A DNA stretch of 64,000 nt from Tumebacillus sp. BK434 (GTDB lineage Bacteria; Bacillota; Bacilli; Tumebacillales; Tumebacillaceae). A program made the translations under genes and the position numbers. Below the pieces are notes generated by a model. It ran no database searches, was not told the DNA's origin, and saw only the letters and a program-made list of their open reading frames with translations. Location: the NCBI RefSeq assembly GCF_004340785.1, contig NZ_SLXS01000007.1:1-64000 (forward strand), given 5' to 3'. Of this stretch, positions 1 to 10,300 are shown one piece after another; the first letter of the stretch is position 1; every line of letters begins with the position of its first letter.

Positions 1-8
1 CTAAATTA

Positions 9-47
9 AGCGAGCGCTCCCCCGTTGAGTACCGGAAAGCGCTCGCT
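9..47. repeat. perfect 10-bp inverted repeat
   Basis: AGCGAGCGCT at 9-18 is repeated as its exact reverse complement at 38-47, with a 19-nt loop. No T-run follows on either strand, so a standard intrinsic terminator is not clear. It may be a transcript-end hairpin of the gene entering from the left, or an operator. Confidence 0.4.
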
Positions 48-113
48 GCATAATACGTGTCCTTTATTACTGTCTACTTGACGGGGCTACGACCAGGCTG
101 CCTTGGCTTTTTC

Positions 114-938
114 TTACAGTCGGTTGTGGTTCTTCAAGGTGAGCAGGATCAGGGTCGACATGTACGGTTGCCAGTACATCAGGTCGTGTTCATCGTTCCA
201 GCCGCCGTCCTCGCGTTGCGTGCCCTCGAGGTGAGTGAGCAGTTTCTCAAGCAGTGCGGGCGGAAGGGCGCGGGTCAGCTCAGAATTCGGATCGTACGCA
301 TAGTGACAGAGCGTGAAGAAGCTCTTCTCCGGTGCGTTTTCCGCGAGGCGGATGATCGTGGCGATCGTCGCTTCCCGCAGCGGGCGCGTCTCCGGCGTGT
401 CTTCAAGCGTCAGGTAGTAATCGTAGGCGTGGTAGGCCATGAACAGCCAGTCGGTGGCTCGGATTTTCTCCACGCTCAAGTGCTCCGCCGCCCATTTCGC
501 GGTCGATGCTTCCAGCGACGGAGTGACAAGGCCGAGGCGGCGCAAGTTGCCGACCGTAGAGGCGGGAATGGTCTGGCCGCCTTGGCTCCACCACGGAGCG
601 TACGGGTAGTTGTGCAGGGTGGGCGGGTTGGTCAGCGATCCGTCATCGGCGAGGTATTGCTCGACCCAGGTGGCGGTGCCATCGAACAGGTTGCCGGCCG
701 GGATGCCCGTTTCGCGGACGACGGTCAGCAGAAATTCCAGTGCCAGCGGGTTGGAGTCCGGACACTTGATGTCATGCTCCATGCCGTGGCCGAAGCCGCC
801 GTCCGCATTTTTATACGCGAGCAGGCACTGCTGCAAGTGGTCGAGCGAACCGCCGTCAAAGAGATAGGCGAACAGGCTGCGCTCCCACAGAGCGCCGTGT
901 TTGTAGACGAACTCTCTTGCTTTGTCGATCGAGGCCAT
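114..938 (-). CDS. toroid-fold (prenyltransferase/squalene-oxidase-like repeat) protein
   Basis: The protein has 274 residues. Two segments look like the QW-type repeats of alpha/alpha-toroid proteins: NADGGFGHG near residue 45 and REDGGWNDEHDL near 250. Short helical stretches lie between them. This fold is shared by terpene cyclases and prenyltransferase beta subunits, but I see no DxDD cyclase motif or other catalytic signature, so no reaction is assigned. No signal peptide is visible, so it is probably cytoplasmic. The start is chosen because AGGAGG lies 10 nt upstream of the ATG. It stands alone and divergently from the sensor gene to its right. Confidence 0.6.
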   Translation of the reverse strand: MASIDKAREFVYKHGALWERSLFAYLFDGGSLDHLQQCLLAYKNADGGFGHGMEHDIKCPDSNPLALEFLLTVVRETGIPAGNLFDGTATWVEQYLADDGSLTNPPTLHNYPYAPWWSQGGQTIPASTVGNLRRLGLVTPSLEASTAKWAAEHLSVEKIRATDWLFMAYHAYDYYLTLEDTPETRPLREATIATIIRLAENAPEKSFFTLCHYAYDPNSELTRALPPALLEKLLTHLEGTQREDGGWNDEHDLMYWQPYMSTLILLTLKNHNRL

Positions 939-1024
939 GCTCTCAAATCCTCCTGTATTTCCCAGATCTTGTGACTATTCGCGACCGGCTGTGTGAGTTC
1001 CTGCTACGAGTCTCCTGCTTTCAA

Positions 1025-1033
1025 TGTTATAAT
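1025..1033 (+). promoter_or_regulatory. extended -10 promoter of the globin sensor gene
   Basis: TGTTATAAT (TG-N-TATAAT) lies 33 nt upstream of the ATG at 1066. No good -35 is seen at the right distance, as expected for an extended -10 promoter. Confidence 0.55.
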
Positions 1034-1065
1034 TAATCGTATGAAAGAGAGAGAAGAAGGGACGG

Positions 1066-2052
1066 ATGGGTTTGGCGGTTCAATTGAGTCAGCAATGGGC
1101 AAAGGTGTGGAAATACAGCGGCCTGCGCGAAGCAGATCTGCAGGTGCTGGCATCGCATCGTCAATTGTTTGAGGCGAGCAAACGTGAGGTGGTCGACCGC
1201 TTCTATGAGGAGCTGGAAAAGCATCCTGCGCTGCAGGAGATCGTGCACGATCACAGCACGATCGATCGCTTGAAGGGAACGCAGATCGACTACTATCTCT
1301 CGCTGGCCGGCGGCGTGATTGACGATGCCTATGTGGCGACGCGGGAACGGATCGGTCTGGTGCATGCGCGCATCGGACTGACGCCGGACTGGTTCATGAG
1401 TGCAACCAACGTGTATGTGAGCCTGTTCTCTGAGCTGGTGGAAGGGCATGACGAGGAGGTCGCCTTGCTGCGGGCGTTTACGAAGCGTCTGCTGTTCGAT
1501 TCCTCGATCATCTTGCAGCAGTACGACAACACGTACCGTCAGAACATGGAGCAGATCTCCAATGATATCGAGACGTCGATGCGCCATGTGTCGACGATTG
1601 CGACGCATTATGCGGTATCGGCGGAGTCGCTGTCCCATGCGCAGGAGAACATCGCGGAGTCGATGAAGAATCTCACCGGCTACAGCAAGGAGATCGAGTC
1701 GGTGATCCGCTTGGTCATGGGCATCGCCAACCAGACGCACCTGCTGGGTCTGAACGCGCAGATCGAGTCGGTGCGCGCCGGAGAGCACGGGCGCGGGTTT
1801 GGCGTGGTCGCCAACGAAGTGCGCAAGCTGTCCGAAGAGGTCAAGCGCTCTTCGAAAGACATCCAGAGCTCGGTCGAGCGCATCATCAAGCAGGTGGCGG
1901 AGATGAACGATCAGACCGCTTCGACTCTGTCGATCGCCACCGATCAGGCGGCGTACGCGCAGGAGCTGAATGCCTTGATCGAAGAGGTGGAAGCGGCAAC
2001 GAACGAATGGAATCAGCGTGCCCGCTCGAAACAGCAAGCACAGATGAAATAA
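1066..2052 (+). CDS. globin-coupled sensor / soluble methyl-accepting-type signal transducer (HemAT-like)
   Basis: The protein has 328 residues. Residues 1-165 form a protoglobin domain. The motif [15 protein letters not shown] contains His100, the expected proximal haem ligand. Residues about 175-310 form an MCP signalling hairpin, with the tip [16 protein letters not shown] followed by [18 protein letters not shown]. There is no transmembrane segment or HAMP domain, so it should be a cytoplasmic oxygen or gas sensor signalling to CheA/CheW, as HemAT does. It is about 100 residues shorter than the Bacillus HemAT I know of, mainly through a short hairpin. The start has GAAGGGA as SD. Confidence 0.88.
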   Translation: MGLAVQLSQQWAKVWKYSGLREADLQVLASHRQLFEASKREVVDRFYEELEKHPALQEIVHDHSTIDRLKGTQIDYYLSLAGGVIDDAYVATRERIGLVHARIGLTPDWFMSATNVYVSLFSELVEGHDEEVALLRAFTKRLLFDSSIILQQYDNTYRQNMEQISNDIETSMRHVSTIATHYAVSAESLSHAQENIAESMKNLTGYSKEIESVIRLVMGIANQTHLLGLNAQIESVRAGEHGRGFGVVANEVRKLSEEVKRSSKDIQSSVERIIKQVAEMNDQTASTLSIATDQAAYAQELNALIEEVEAATNEWNQRARSKQQAQMK

Positions 2053-2055
2053 CCT

Positions 2056-2091
2056 AAAAAGCAGATTGGCCGGATGGCCGATCTGCTTTTT
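2056..2091. terminator. bidirectional intrinsic terminator
   Basis: AAAAAGCAGAT-TGGCC, GGAT loop, GGCCGATCTGCTTTTT. T-runs occur on both strands. It serves the sensor gene on the plus strand and the CotF-like gene on the minus strand. Confidence 0.85.
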
Positions 2092-2105
2092 AAGTGTTTC
2101 GGTGT

Positions 2106-2645
2106 TTAGCGCGTTTGGTAGGTGTGCAAAAACGTCTTCGCCGTGTGATCGCTCATCGTCGGCACTTGGTACATCCCGCGCGCGTTCAGATATTCGAACA
2201 CCTCATAAGCATGGTAGTTACAGGCGTTGGCGCCGTTGAGCAGCATCTGGCGAATGTACGGGTCGGCGCATTCCAGCGAAGCGGACAGCTGGTTTTTCGC
2301 CGAGTTTTTGTGGGCGAGCAACAGTGAGCGCGCGATCTGCGCATCGTAGAACTGGTCGAGCCCCATCGGAGCGACCGGAGCCGGATTGTGCAGCCCGTAC
2401 TGAATGTTGCGCGGCGACGTGACTTGGGAGAACTGCACCTCGTTCGGCACGGCGGCGCGGTAGTCGTGCGTGTAGGCGGCCAGTTGATTGTAATGAGTCA
2501 GCGCGTGGGTTCGGTGACGGTGCACCAGTTGCAACAGTGCCGGGTCGCTGCACATCTCCGCATACATCGCGAGGTGGTCGATCAGGCAGATCTGTTCATT
2601 TAGCACCTCGTGGACTTCCATCGTTTCATGAGCTCCAAATGGCAT
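2106..2645 (-). CDS. CotF-like spore coat protein
   Basis: The protein has 179 residues and is helical, beginning MPFGAHETMEVHEVLNEQIC, with a four-helix-bundle pattern (YAEMCSDPALLQLVHRH, LLNGANACNYHAYEVFEYLN). This matches the CotF family of spore coat proteins made late in sporulation. The ATG at 2645 has GGAGG at 8-nt spacing. A GTG nine bases upstream overlaps that SD and is rejected. It lies downstream of the small gene at 2678-2950 on the same strand, 32 nt apart, so the two probably form one sporulation operon. Confidence 0.78.
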   Translation of the reverse strand: MPFGAHETMEVHEVLNEQICLIDHLAMYAEMCSDPALLQLVHRHRTHALTHYNQLAAYTHDYRAAVPNEVQFSQVTSPRNIQYGLHNPAPVAPMGLDQFYDAQIARSLLLAHKNSAKNQLSASLECADPYIRQMLLNGANACNYHAYEVFEYLNARGMYQVPTMSDHTAKTFLHTYQTR

Positions 2646-2677
2646 GGGGAGCACCTCCTTCGTTTTTTAGATCAGGC

Positions 2678-2950
2678 TTAGCGGCCGAAGTTGGAAAACG
2701 GCAAGTTGACATTATTGAAGCTGCTGAGCGGATTGTAGGAAGCTGCGTTGGTTTGCAGCAGCGACTGTTCGATGCGGTTGCACAGGCTGACGCAGTTTTG
2801 CAGTTGGTTGGCCGCGAAGTTTTCGCGCTGGGCGATCGCTTGCATGCCCGGATTTTGAGCGAACATTTGCGCGTTTTGCCGCTCATTTTGCGACAGTTGC
2901 TGGCAGATGGAGCGGATTTGCTGGAGATCTTGCATCAGTTGTTGGTTCAT
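2678..2950 (-). CDS. small glutamine/asparagine-rich protein, probable spore component
   Basis: The protein has 90 residues and is rich in Gln and Asn (MNQQLMQDLQQIRS, NERQNAQMFAQNPGMQ). It has an N-terminal coiled-coil-like part, two Cys (VSLCNR and SICQQL) and an NPLSSFNNVNLPFSNFGR tail. I do not recognise a named family. Its place directly before a cotF-like gene and its composition suggest a spore coat or coat-associated protein. The ATG at 2950 has GAGGAGGT at 9 nt. A 22-residue N-terminal extension is possible but has no SD. Confidence 0.6.
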   Translation of the reverse strand: MNQQLMQDLQQIRSICQQLSQNERQNAQMFAQNPGMQAIAQRENFAANQLQNCVSLCNRIEQSLLQTNAASYNPLSSFNNVNLPFSNFGR

Positions 2951-3069
2951 AGTTTGCGTACCTCCTCTATGCAAGCACTGCATTTCACCGGACATAGTCT
3001 GTGGTTTCAACGTCACGGCTATGCGCTCGTTTTATGGTTAATGTTATCCAGCCGGGGAATACTGCCTGC

Positions 3070-3246
3070 ATGAGCGAAATGACCATGTGGGCGCTTTCCA
3101 TTCATTATTGCCCGTACATCGAAAATAATGCTGTCACCGACGCAACCATCAATCTGATCAAAAAAGAGGGCACATGGGTCATCGCCAATGATAACGATGC
3201 GATGGCCAACGCCGTGCTCGGCAATGTTGAACAAGCGTTCCAGTAA
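3070..3246 (+). pseudogene. possible C-terminal remnant of a SnoaL/NTF2-like protein
   Basis: The frame encodes 58 residues from the ATG. The stretch NLIKKEGTWVIANDNDAM resembles the last strands of NTF2/SnoaL-like domains, where a K-x-G-x-W-x-I motif is common. No full domain precedes it and the SD is poor. It is followed closely by a terminator, as the end of a real gene would be. I read it as the surviving tail of a decayed gene. A real small gene cannot be excluded. Confidence 0.3.
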
Positions 3247-3258
3247 GAGGGGGATGAG

Positions 3259-3287
3259 CGTCACCGGGAGGCCGGTGACGTTTTTTG
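3259..3287 (+). terminator. intrinsic terminator
   Basis: CGTCACCGG, short GAGG loop, CCGGTGACG followed by TTTTTT. Confidence 0.85.
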
Positions 3288-3329
3288 TTTCTTCCGGAAG
3301 GGAACTATGTTAGTGGTAGAAGTGAGGAG

Positions 3330-3516
3330 ATGATGGAGAACCTTCAAGATCACTTGAATGATTTATGGGCAGGCATGATTAAGAAACGTTGCGGAGCATC
3401 ACCTGAAATTCATCAATGTACTATTCCATGATGTTTTGGACTATCTCAATGCACTAAAAATAAATATGATAAATAACAGTGGTGAAGGCGTTGATGGATT
3501 TGCTATCCAATGTTGA
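3330..3516 (+). pseudogene. frameshifted small gene of the accessory island
   Basis: After GAGGAG, an ATG at 3330 opens a frame for 33 codons (MMENLQDHLNDLWAGMIKK and on) that stops at 3431. A second frame then carries on as HHLKFINVLFHDVLDYLNAL down to a TGA at 3514-3516. The two halves join naturally near 3387, as if one base had been gained or lost. The second half ends in the SD of the next gene. Together they would make a protein of about 60 residues. Function unknown; composition is AT-rich like the rest of the island. Confidence 0.35.
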
Positions 3517-3525
3517 GGTGGATCG

Positions 3526-3894
3526 ATGACGATCAAACACGTACTTTTAGAATTACTATGCTCCAAAAATTCGAATGAGGATGGTGTGCCCGCATACTGC
3601 AGAAACGGATTTGGTGAGCCGGGTTACCACTGTTTAGAGAACAATTGTAAGCATGTTAGCTTTACTTATGCCCCGCATGAAATTGCATATTCAGCAGAGT
3701 ACGGTGAAGTGCCGGATTCCGATGCTTGGATCGGGTTTGGTGGTGAAATGGTTCCACAAGATATTGGTGATACCAAAATCACAGAGTTTAAAAAATTTGG
3801 GAAGAGGTATGTCGGAAAAAGATTGATGAGGCCTATGATGAATATTTTAGGAGAACAGGTGTCGAGAAATGAGTTTTTAACCTTGAAAGGGTAA
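3526..3894 (+). CDS. hypothetical protein of the accessory island
   Basis: The protein has 122 residues and no family I recognise. It contains YCRNGFGEPGYHC followed by ENNCKHVSF, so four Cys/His pairs could bind a metal, though this is only a pattern. No signal peptide or membrane segment is seen. The ATG has GAGGTGG at 4-5 nt, overlapping the stop of the broken gene upstream, so the two were probably co-transcribed. Codon use is AT-rich compared with the flanks, which suggests transfer. It could be an orphan immunity or accessory protein of the polymorphic-toxin locus, but nothing in the sequence proves that. Confidence 0.5.
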   Translation: MTIKHVLLELLCSKNSNEDGVPAYCRNGFGEPGYHCLENNCKHVSFTYAPHEIAYSAEYGEVPDSDAWIGFGGEMVPQDIGDTKITEFKKFGKRYVGKRLMRPMMNILGEQVSRNEFLTLKG

Positions 3895-3976
3895 TTTGTT
3901 GTGCAGACTCCGAAACCAGCTGGCGAACAATACCAACTTGCATTGGAATATCGATATTGTGAAACATTTGTTTATG

Positions 3977-4038
3977 CAAACAAATCGAGGTATTCGGCAC
4001 TTGATTCCAACTTGGAATGAAGGTCAGGATGTTTTTTC
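3977..4038 (-). pseudogene. fragment of a VOC/glyoxalase-like gene
   Basis: About 60 bases here are close to 12258-12320 inside the intact VOC gene, in the same orientation. Shared blocks include AATCGAGGT, CTTGATTCCA and TGAAGGTCAGGATGTTTTT, with a few substitutions and one missing base. The translated trace AEYLDLF matches AEHLDSF of the intact protein. This is a decayed copy, and it lies on the opposite side of the RHS toxin locus from the intact gene. Confidence 0.65.
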
Positions 4039-4056
4039 AAATAACCAAATATGAGA

Positions 4057-4099
4057 GCACGTGACCTTGTAGGCAAATGCCTACAAGGTCTTTTCGTGC
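4057..4099. terminator. strong hairpin, terminator-like
   Basis: GACCTTGTAGGC, AAAT loop, GCCTACAAGGTC, then TTTT. Outside it GCACG (4057-4061) can pair with CGTGC (4095-4099). The 12-bp stem with a T-run looks like an intrinsic terminator for genes at 3330-3894. Confidence 0.6.
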
Positions 4100-4336
4100 G
4101 CAACAATTTCCCGGCGCTGTGGCGGAATGAATTTGCAACTTTTCCGATGTGCTCCACTTGAATAACAGGAGTTGATGATAGTTTTTTATAGGATTTCCCA
4201 ATGTGTATAAACAATAGCATTATACCAATTTCACCTAATAAACCCATTTTTCACTCATCTGAATTCTTCACAGATTCAGCTATTATGGTAGAGCTATGTT
4301 ACAACTTTGTGAAGACAGCATGAGAGGGGAATGTAA

Positions 4337-7300
4337 GTGTTTAGGAAATCTGGATTCCGCTCAGCAATGAGCATTTTATTATCCGCAGCGCTTCTGCTGG
4401 GGACCCTGCAGGGGACTACAATCACCGCGCAGGCGACAGAAGAGTTGCCGAAGCTTGGTAAAGATGTTTCGTTTTCCGAGCCGCCAACAGAACCGGTCGA
4501 ACTGGTCGAAGAGCGGACGGAGAACTCCAAAAGCTTTCGCAACCCGGATGGAAGCACGACCGTCAAAGTGTATGGGCAAAGGATTCATTACAAAGACCCG
4601 AACACCGATCGTTGGCTTCCGATCGACTCCAATTTGGAGGTCAAAGCGAACGGTCACTTGCGAAACAAAGCAAACCGATTTTCCGTCGAGTTAAAAAACC
4701 GGGCAAACGCAGGTTTTGTTGATTTTACCTACGAAGGGACGGGGCTGTCTTTTCGCCCACTCTTTGCAAGAGCAGTCAATGCTGCTGTCGAAGGAAATGA
4801 ACTGACCTATGAAAATGTAGCGCCCAATTCTGATCTGACCTACGATGTGACAGCAAACGGATTAAAAGAAACGATCATCCTCAAGGACGCATCCGCACCT
4901 GCTGTCTATTCGTTTGAAATGAAATCATCCAATCTTTCGTATCAAGAGAACGAGGACGGCTCCGTCTCTTTCTTTAAAAAAGGAGAGAGCGTCCCAACGC
5001 TGAATTTGCAAACACCGTTTATGGTGGATGCCAATAAGAACATTTCGTACGATGTCGATTATCAATTTCACACCGATGAAGGAACAGGAACCACGTATCT
5101 GGACGTTGTGGCCGATTCCGCATGGTTGCAAGATCCAGAACGTGCATATCCGGTTCAAATCGACCCTACGATCGAAGCTGAATATAACGCGCAAGTGAAA
5201 GACACAACGGTTGAGTCATTCAGTCCGAATTCTGCATGCAGAAATGAAAATGGAACCTGTGTGAAATTCACCGATTGGGATCACACGCTGATCGGCTACG
5301 GTGTTGACCACGGGTATACACGTTCGCTCTATCAGTTTCAATTGCCTAAATTACCAAACGGTGCAGTGGTTAGCAACGCCTACTTTGCTGTACAAAATGA
5401 CACCACTTGGGTAACAAATGAAACACCGGTTGTCGAAGCACGGCGTATCAAACAACCGTGGGTGCATGATACGGTGACCTGGAATCAGGCCAATACAGCA
5501 GGCTTTGTTGATGATGTGAACAAGGCTTCTTATACCGCCAAAGCAACCCCGGGTGACTGGTGGTATTTCGATGTCACCAAGATCGCAAAAGATTGGTACG
5601 ATCTGAAACAGCCGAATTACGGTATGGAATTGCGCTATCAGAACGAATCGCTCGTCTTGCGACAACTGATCGCTTCCTATGCAAACAATGGCACACATTA
5701 CGGGCCGGCCTTGGAAATCACGTATGTTTCTGATCCTTTGGGCGGTCAGTCCTATTGGACGTTTGACGGCCCGGTGAATATGGCCAACCGCAATCTCTAC
5801 TTGTCCGGCACCGACATTTCCTATCCGGGAGTCGGGGTTGATCTCAATCTCTACCGTGCCTACAACAGCAGATCCACGGAGTCTGGTGTCTTCGGTTACG
5901 GGTGGAGTTCACCGCTGGATGTTCAACTTCAAAAGTTGGATGATGGCTCGTTCAGGCTGAAGGAAGCGGACGGTACGATTCATTTCTTTGAGCAGAATGC
6001 GGCGAAGACAGGCTATCAGCCGCTGCCTGGATTGTACTGGACGCTGGAGAAATCGGGCACGAACTGGCTGATCAAGACCCCGCAGAAAACGACTTACACA
6101 TTTGTCGACGAATGGCTGACCGAAATCCGTGACGCTGCAGACAACACCGTCACCTATGTGCGAGATGCTAACAAAAAGGTCAGCAGCATCAAAGACAAAA
6201 AAGGCAACGCCATCACCTTGACCTACGGTACCAACGGCAAGGTAGCGGCTGCGACCGATCCGGCGGCGAAACAGTGGTCGTATTTCTATGACGGTTCCGG
6301 CAACCTGACCAAGGTGACCGAGCCGGCGGCGGCGCCTGTGGGCGGTGATTTCGTTTATCGCTATGACAGTGACCGCAGGCTGGTCGCGTCGGTGACTCCG
6401 GAAGGAAAGGCCACGTATTATCAGTACGCAGACGAGAACGTCATTACTGCGATCAACCCTGCAAACGGCATGACGAACAGCAACTTCGAAGTTGATTCGG
6501 ACGGCGACCAGATCCCGGATCATTTGATCAGAAGCGAGGGGCAGCCGACAGGGCTTAAAGATACAACTGCAGGTTCGCCTTATGGTCAAGCGATAAAAGT
6601 CAACGTTGCTACAGGTTCGAGCACGCCATATTCGGTCTACCTTTCGGAAAAAATCTCGGTCAACCCGGCGCAACCGCATACGCTCAGCGGATATGTAAAA
6701 GCTACTCAATCCTCGGGTGCCCACTATACGATCTTGTCTTTGCTCGCATACAACGCAAGCGGAACGTTGATCGGAGAGGTTGAGCAGGCCGCGCGCCCTA
6801 CGGTTCAAGGGACGGCTGCTTGGAAGCAGATCGCGAAGACGTACACGTCGCTGCCGGCGGGAACCGCATTTGTCAGCGTGAAAATGGCTGCCACAAATGG
6901 AACGGGAGCCGGGACGAGCTGGTTTGATGCCATCCAGTTCGAACAGTCTTCTGAGGCAGGCGAATTCGTCTCCGGGGCACAGTACACCGCCTACGCGCCG
7001 ACGAAGCAAGCTGCAAGCTATGACGGCGAAGGCAAGAAAAACTTGTACCAATACAATGAAAACATGAATATGGAGATGCTGCAGCGCGATCCGTCAGGTA
7101 TGAAACTAACCGACAAATACAGCTGGAGCTCGAATGAAAGAACGTCCCATACCGACCCGATGGGACGCGTATGGACCTATCAGTACAATGATCAGGGCAG
7201 TCTGACCTACAGCAAAGATCCGCTCAGCCATGAAGAATGGAACTCTTACGACGCGGCTCAAAACCTTGTCGCCCACCAAGGTCCGCGCGGCAGTAATGAA

Positions 7301-10300
7301 AAGTTCTATTACACGTATGACAGCGGGAAAAATCAAAAGACGTCCCGTGACCCGTATTACACGAGCCAAGCCAAAGAGCACAATGCGGACGGCAATCCGA
7401 CCAGTGAAACCAACTTCCTCGGCTGGGCGGATAATCTCGTCGACAACAGCAGTTTTGAAAACGCGCCAAACGCTGACGGAACTCCGGCTCATTTCAGCTT
7501 TAACGCAGGGCAGAAAGAGATGTGGTCACATGAGGCGGATGCTTTTGTAGGCAAACAAGCAATCCGTTTGTCTGCAGCGAATAGCAATTCCCTTGGCTAC
7601 ACGGTGCTACAGTCAGATCTTGTAACCGTAAATCCTGCAACGGAATATGTTCTTGCAGGCTATCTGAAGGCAACCCAGCAGTCGGGCACGCAGAACACTG
7701 TACTGTCCGTGATGGTCTACAGCAGCAGCGATGTGTACCTTGGCGAAGTCGGCAAGCTCAGCCTAAACGGATCGTTTGGGTGGCAGCGCTGGAACACGGC
7801 GATTCGGCCAGGCGACTTCCCGGCGAATACGGCAAAAGTGCGCGTGAAGCTGGCCAATGCAAACAGTACGGGTGCAGGCAGTTCTTATTTTGATGCCGTC
7901 CAGTTGCAGCAAAATCCGGTGGACACTGCCTACAACCTGCTCGATAATTCCAGTTTCGAGCGCAAAGCGGCAGGTGTGGAACTCCCGGAATCTTGGGAAC
8001 CAACCGCACTCAGTGGAGACTATAAATGGGTGACTGCCGTACCGGGCGTGGGAACGAATGTATACGCGGGCAGTCGCGCCTTGTCTGTTGCGACCACAAG
8101 TGATACAACAGGTTCGACGGGGTATAACTATGCGCAGATGATCCCGTATGAATCTGACAAGGCGTACAACTTCAGCGCTTTTGCCAAAACCGTGAGCGGC
8201 GCAACCGCAACCCTTAAAATTGCAATGTTTGATGCAAATGGCACCTTGCTGGAAGCTGTCTCGAACAGCCAGTATGGCACGAGTGACTGGAAGCGTTTAG
8301 CGGTAGAGTTGCCGAAAGGGCAGGCAGTAGCGGGTACAGTAACTCTCAAACCGCTGCTTCGAACAGGGACTGCGACAGGAACCGTCTATTTTGACAATGT
8401 GCGCCTGCAGTCAGAAAGCGTGACGACCCGTTATGAATACAAGACGGGCACCGGTTGGATCAGCAAAGCGACCAACGCGAACGGGAACGGCATCACGTAC
8501 GACTATGATGCTTCGGGCAATCCGAAAGTGATCACCAGTCCGAAAGGGTATGTCACGAACCAAAGCTACGATGTTCTGAATCGATTGTCCGAGGTAACGC
8601 TTCCGGGAGGTGCCTTGACTACTCGATACTCCTACGACCGAGACGGACAACTGCTCTCGATCAAAGATCAGGCGGTGTCCGGCGAGAGCAGAGAGACGAA
8701 ATTCAAGTACAACGTACTTGATCAAATCGCTGAAACGATCGATCCGCTTGGGAATTCCATCAAGTACTCCTACACGTCTAATGGGAATTTGAAACAAACG
8801 AATCTGCCTACCGGGCAGACCGTTTCCTATGCGTACGACAAAGCGGACCGCATGACCGATGTTTTGCATAACGGCACAAAGCGTTATCAGTACTCAAACA
8901 TCGATGCGAACGGGAACATCAAAGAGGTCAAAGACCTGGGTCTGGCCTTCTCCTGGTTGGCAAACTATGACGAATTGAACCGCATGACACTCTGGAAAGA
9001 CAACCAGGCACAAGTCTCCTATTCGTATGATCAGGTTGGCAATGTCACGCAAAAAACCTTCACCCCCCTTGGCAGCACCAGCGGGAAGACAGAATGGTTC
9101 TCCTATAATCTGGTCGATCAGCCAATCGCGATGACCGATGCGGATGGCAAAAAGATCCGCTTCCTGTTTAACGAGCACGACCAGCTTTCCACGCTGCAAA
9201 AGGGCAACAACACGATCATGCGCGCGGAGTATGACAATCTGGGGCAAGTTACTGAGTTGCGCAACCAGACGAATTCTGGCGCTTTGTTATCTTCGTTTGC
9301 GTACCAGTATGATGAAGAGAGCAACCTCACCTCGATCCAAGATCAGAGCGGTAAGACGTTGAACTTCGTGTATACGCCGACAGGGGAACTTGAGAAAGAG
9401 GTCAGCTCGACCGGCAATGAAGTGTCCTACACGTACGATGCATTTGGGAACCGGGAACAGCGGGTTCAAAAACTGGCTGACGGTACGGAGACGATCACAA
9501 CGTATCAATATGATCCGACCCACACTCAGTTGGTCAAAGTCAATGATACTGCGTGGTCGTACGATGCAGCCGGCCGTCTCAAGTCGAACGGAAAATTCCT
9601 CTTCGACTGGGATGCAGAAGACCGTCTCACAGCGATTAAACTCGCAGCAGATAACTCGGCTGTAGCCTCGTACGAGTATGACCACTTGGGCCGCCGTGTG
9701 GTGGAACGAATCCGGGAGCATACCACTCAGTTTTTATACAACGGCAACAGCAACCGTGTTGTAGCCGAGTTTTCCGGCGGTGTTCTGCAGAAGTACTACA
9801 CATGGAGTCCTACGGGACAACTGTTGAGCATTACGGACAGCTATGGCGGCGGCGCTACCTACTACACCGTTCATAATCACCGCGGGGATGTCATTAATCT
9901 GACAGATGCGGAAGGCAATATTGCGGCAACGTACGAGTATGATACGTGGGGCGTGCTCCTATCCGAGTCAGGGGCTGCTGCGAAGCTCAATCCGTATTTG
10001 TATGCGGGGTATCGGTATGATCGGGAAACAGGGCTGTATTACCTAAATGCTAGATATTACGATCCAACAGCGGTACGTTTGCTTAGTAAAGATCCTTTGT
10101 CTCAAATGCCAGAGTATGTGTATGTGCACAACAATCCAGTAACCATTGTTGACCCAACCGGGCTTGCAGACCAAGAGCCAGGTCAATACGGTGGGTCAGG
10201 TGGCGGTAACTCGTCTGTTGGTTATGGGCTGGCATATGGGTTGGAAAAAGCATTCGGGTATTTGGGAAATAAAATAAAGCAAGGGGTTACTAAGGCAAAG

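Larger units (their letters stand above)
3895..4336. other. gene-poor stretch before the RHS gene
   Basis: No intact gene is seen. It holds a fragment of a VOC-family gene (3977-4038), a strong hairpin (4057-4099) and the 5' region of the RHS gene. A 91-codon minus-strand frame across it has no recognisable product and runs through the VOC remnant out of frame. Confidence 0.6.

Noticed and set aside
3019-3264. 81-codon minus-strand frame opposite the SnoaL-like remnant
   Set aside because: No SD and no recognisable sequence; the plus strand at least ends at a terminator and resembles a family tail.
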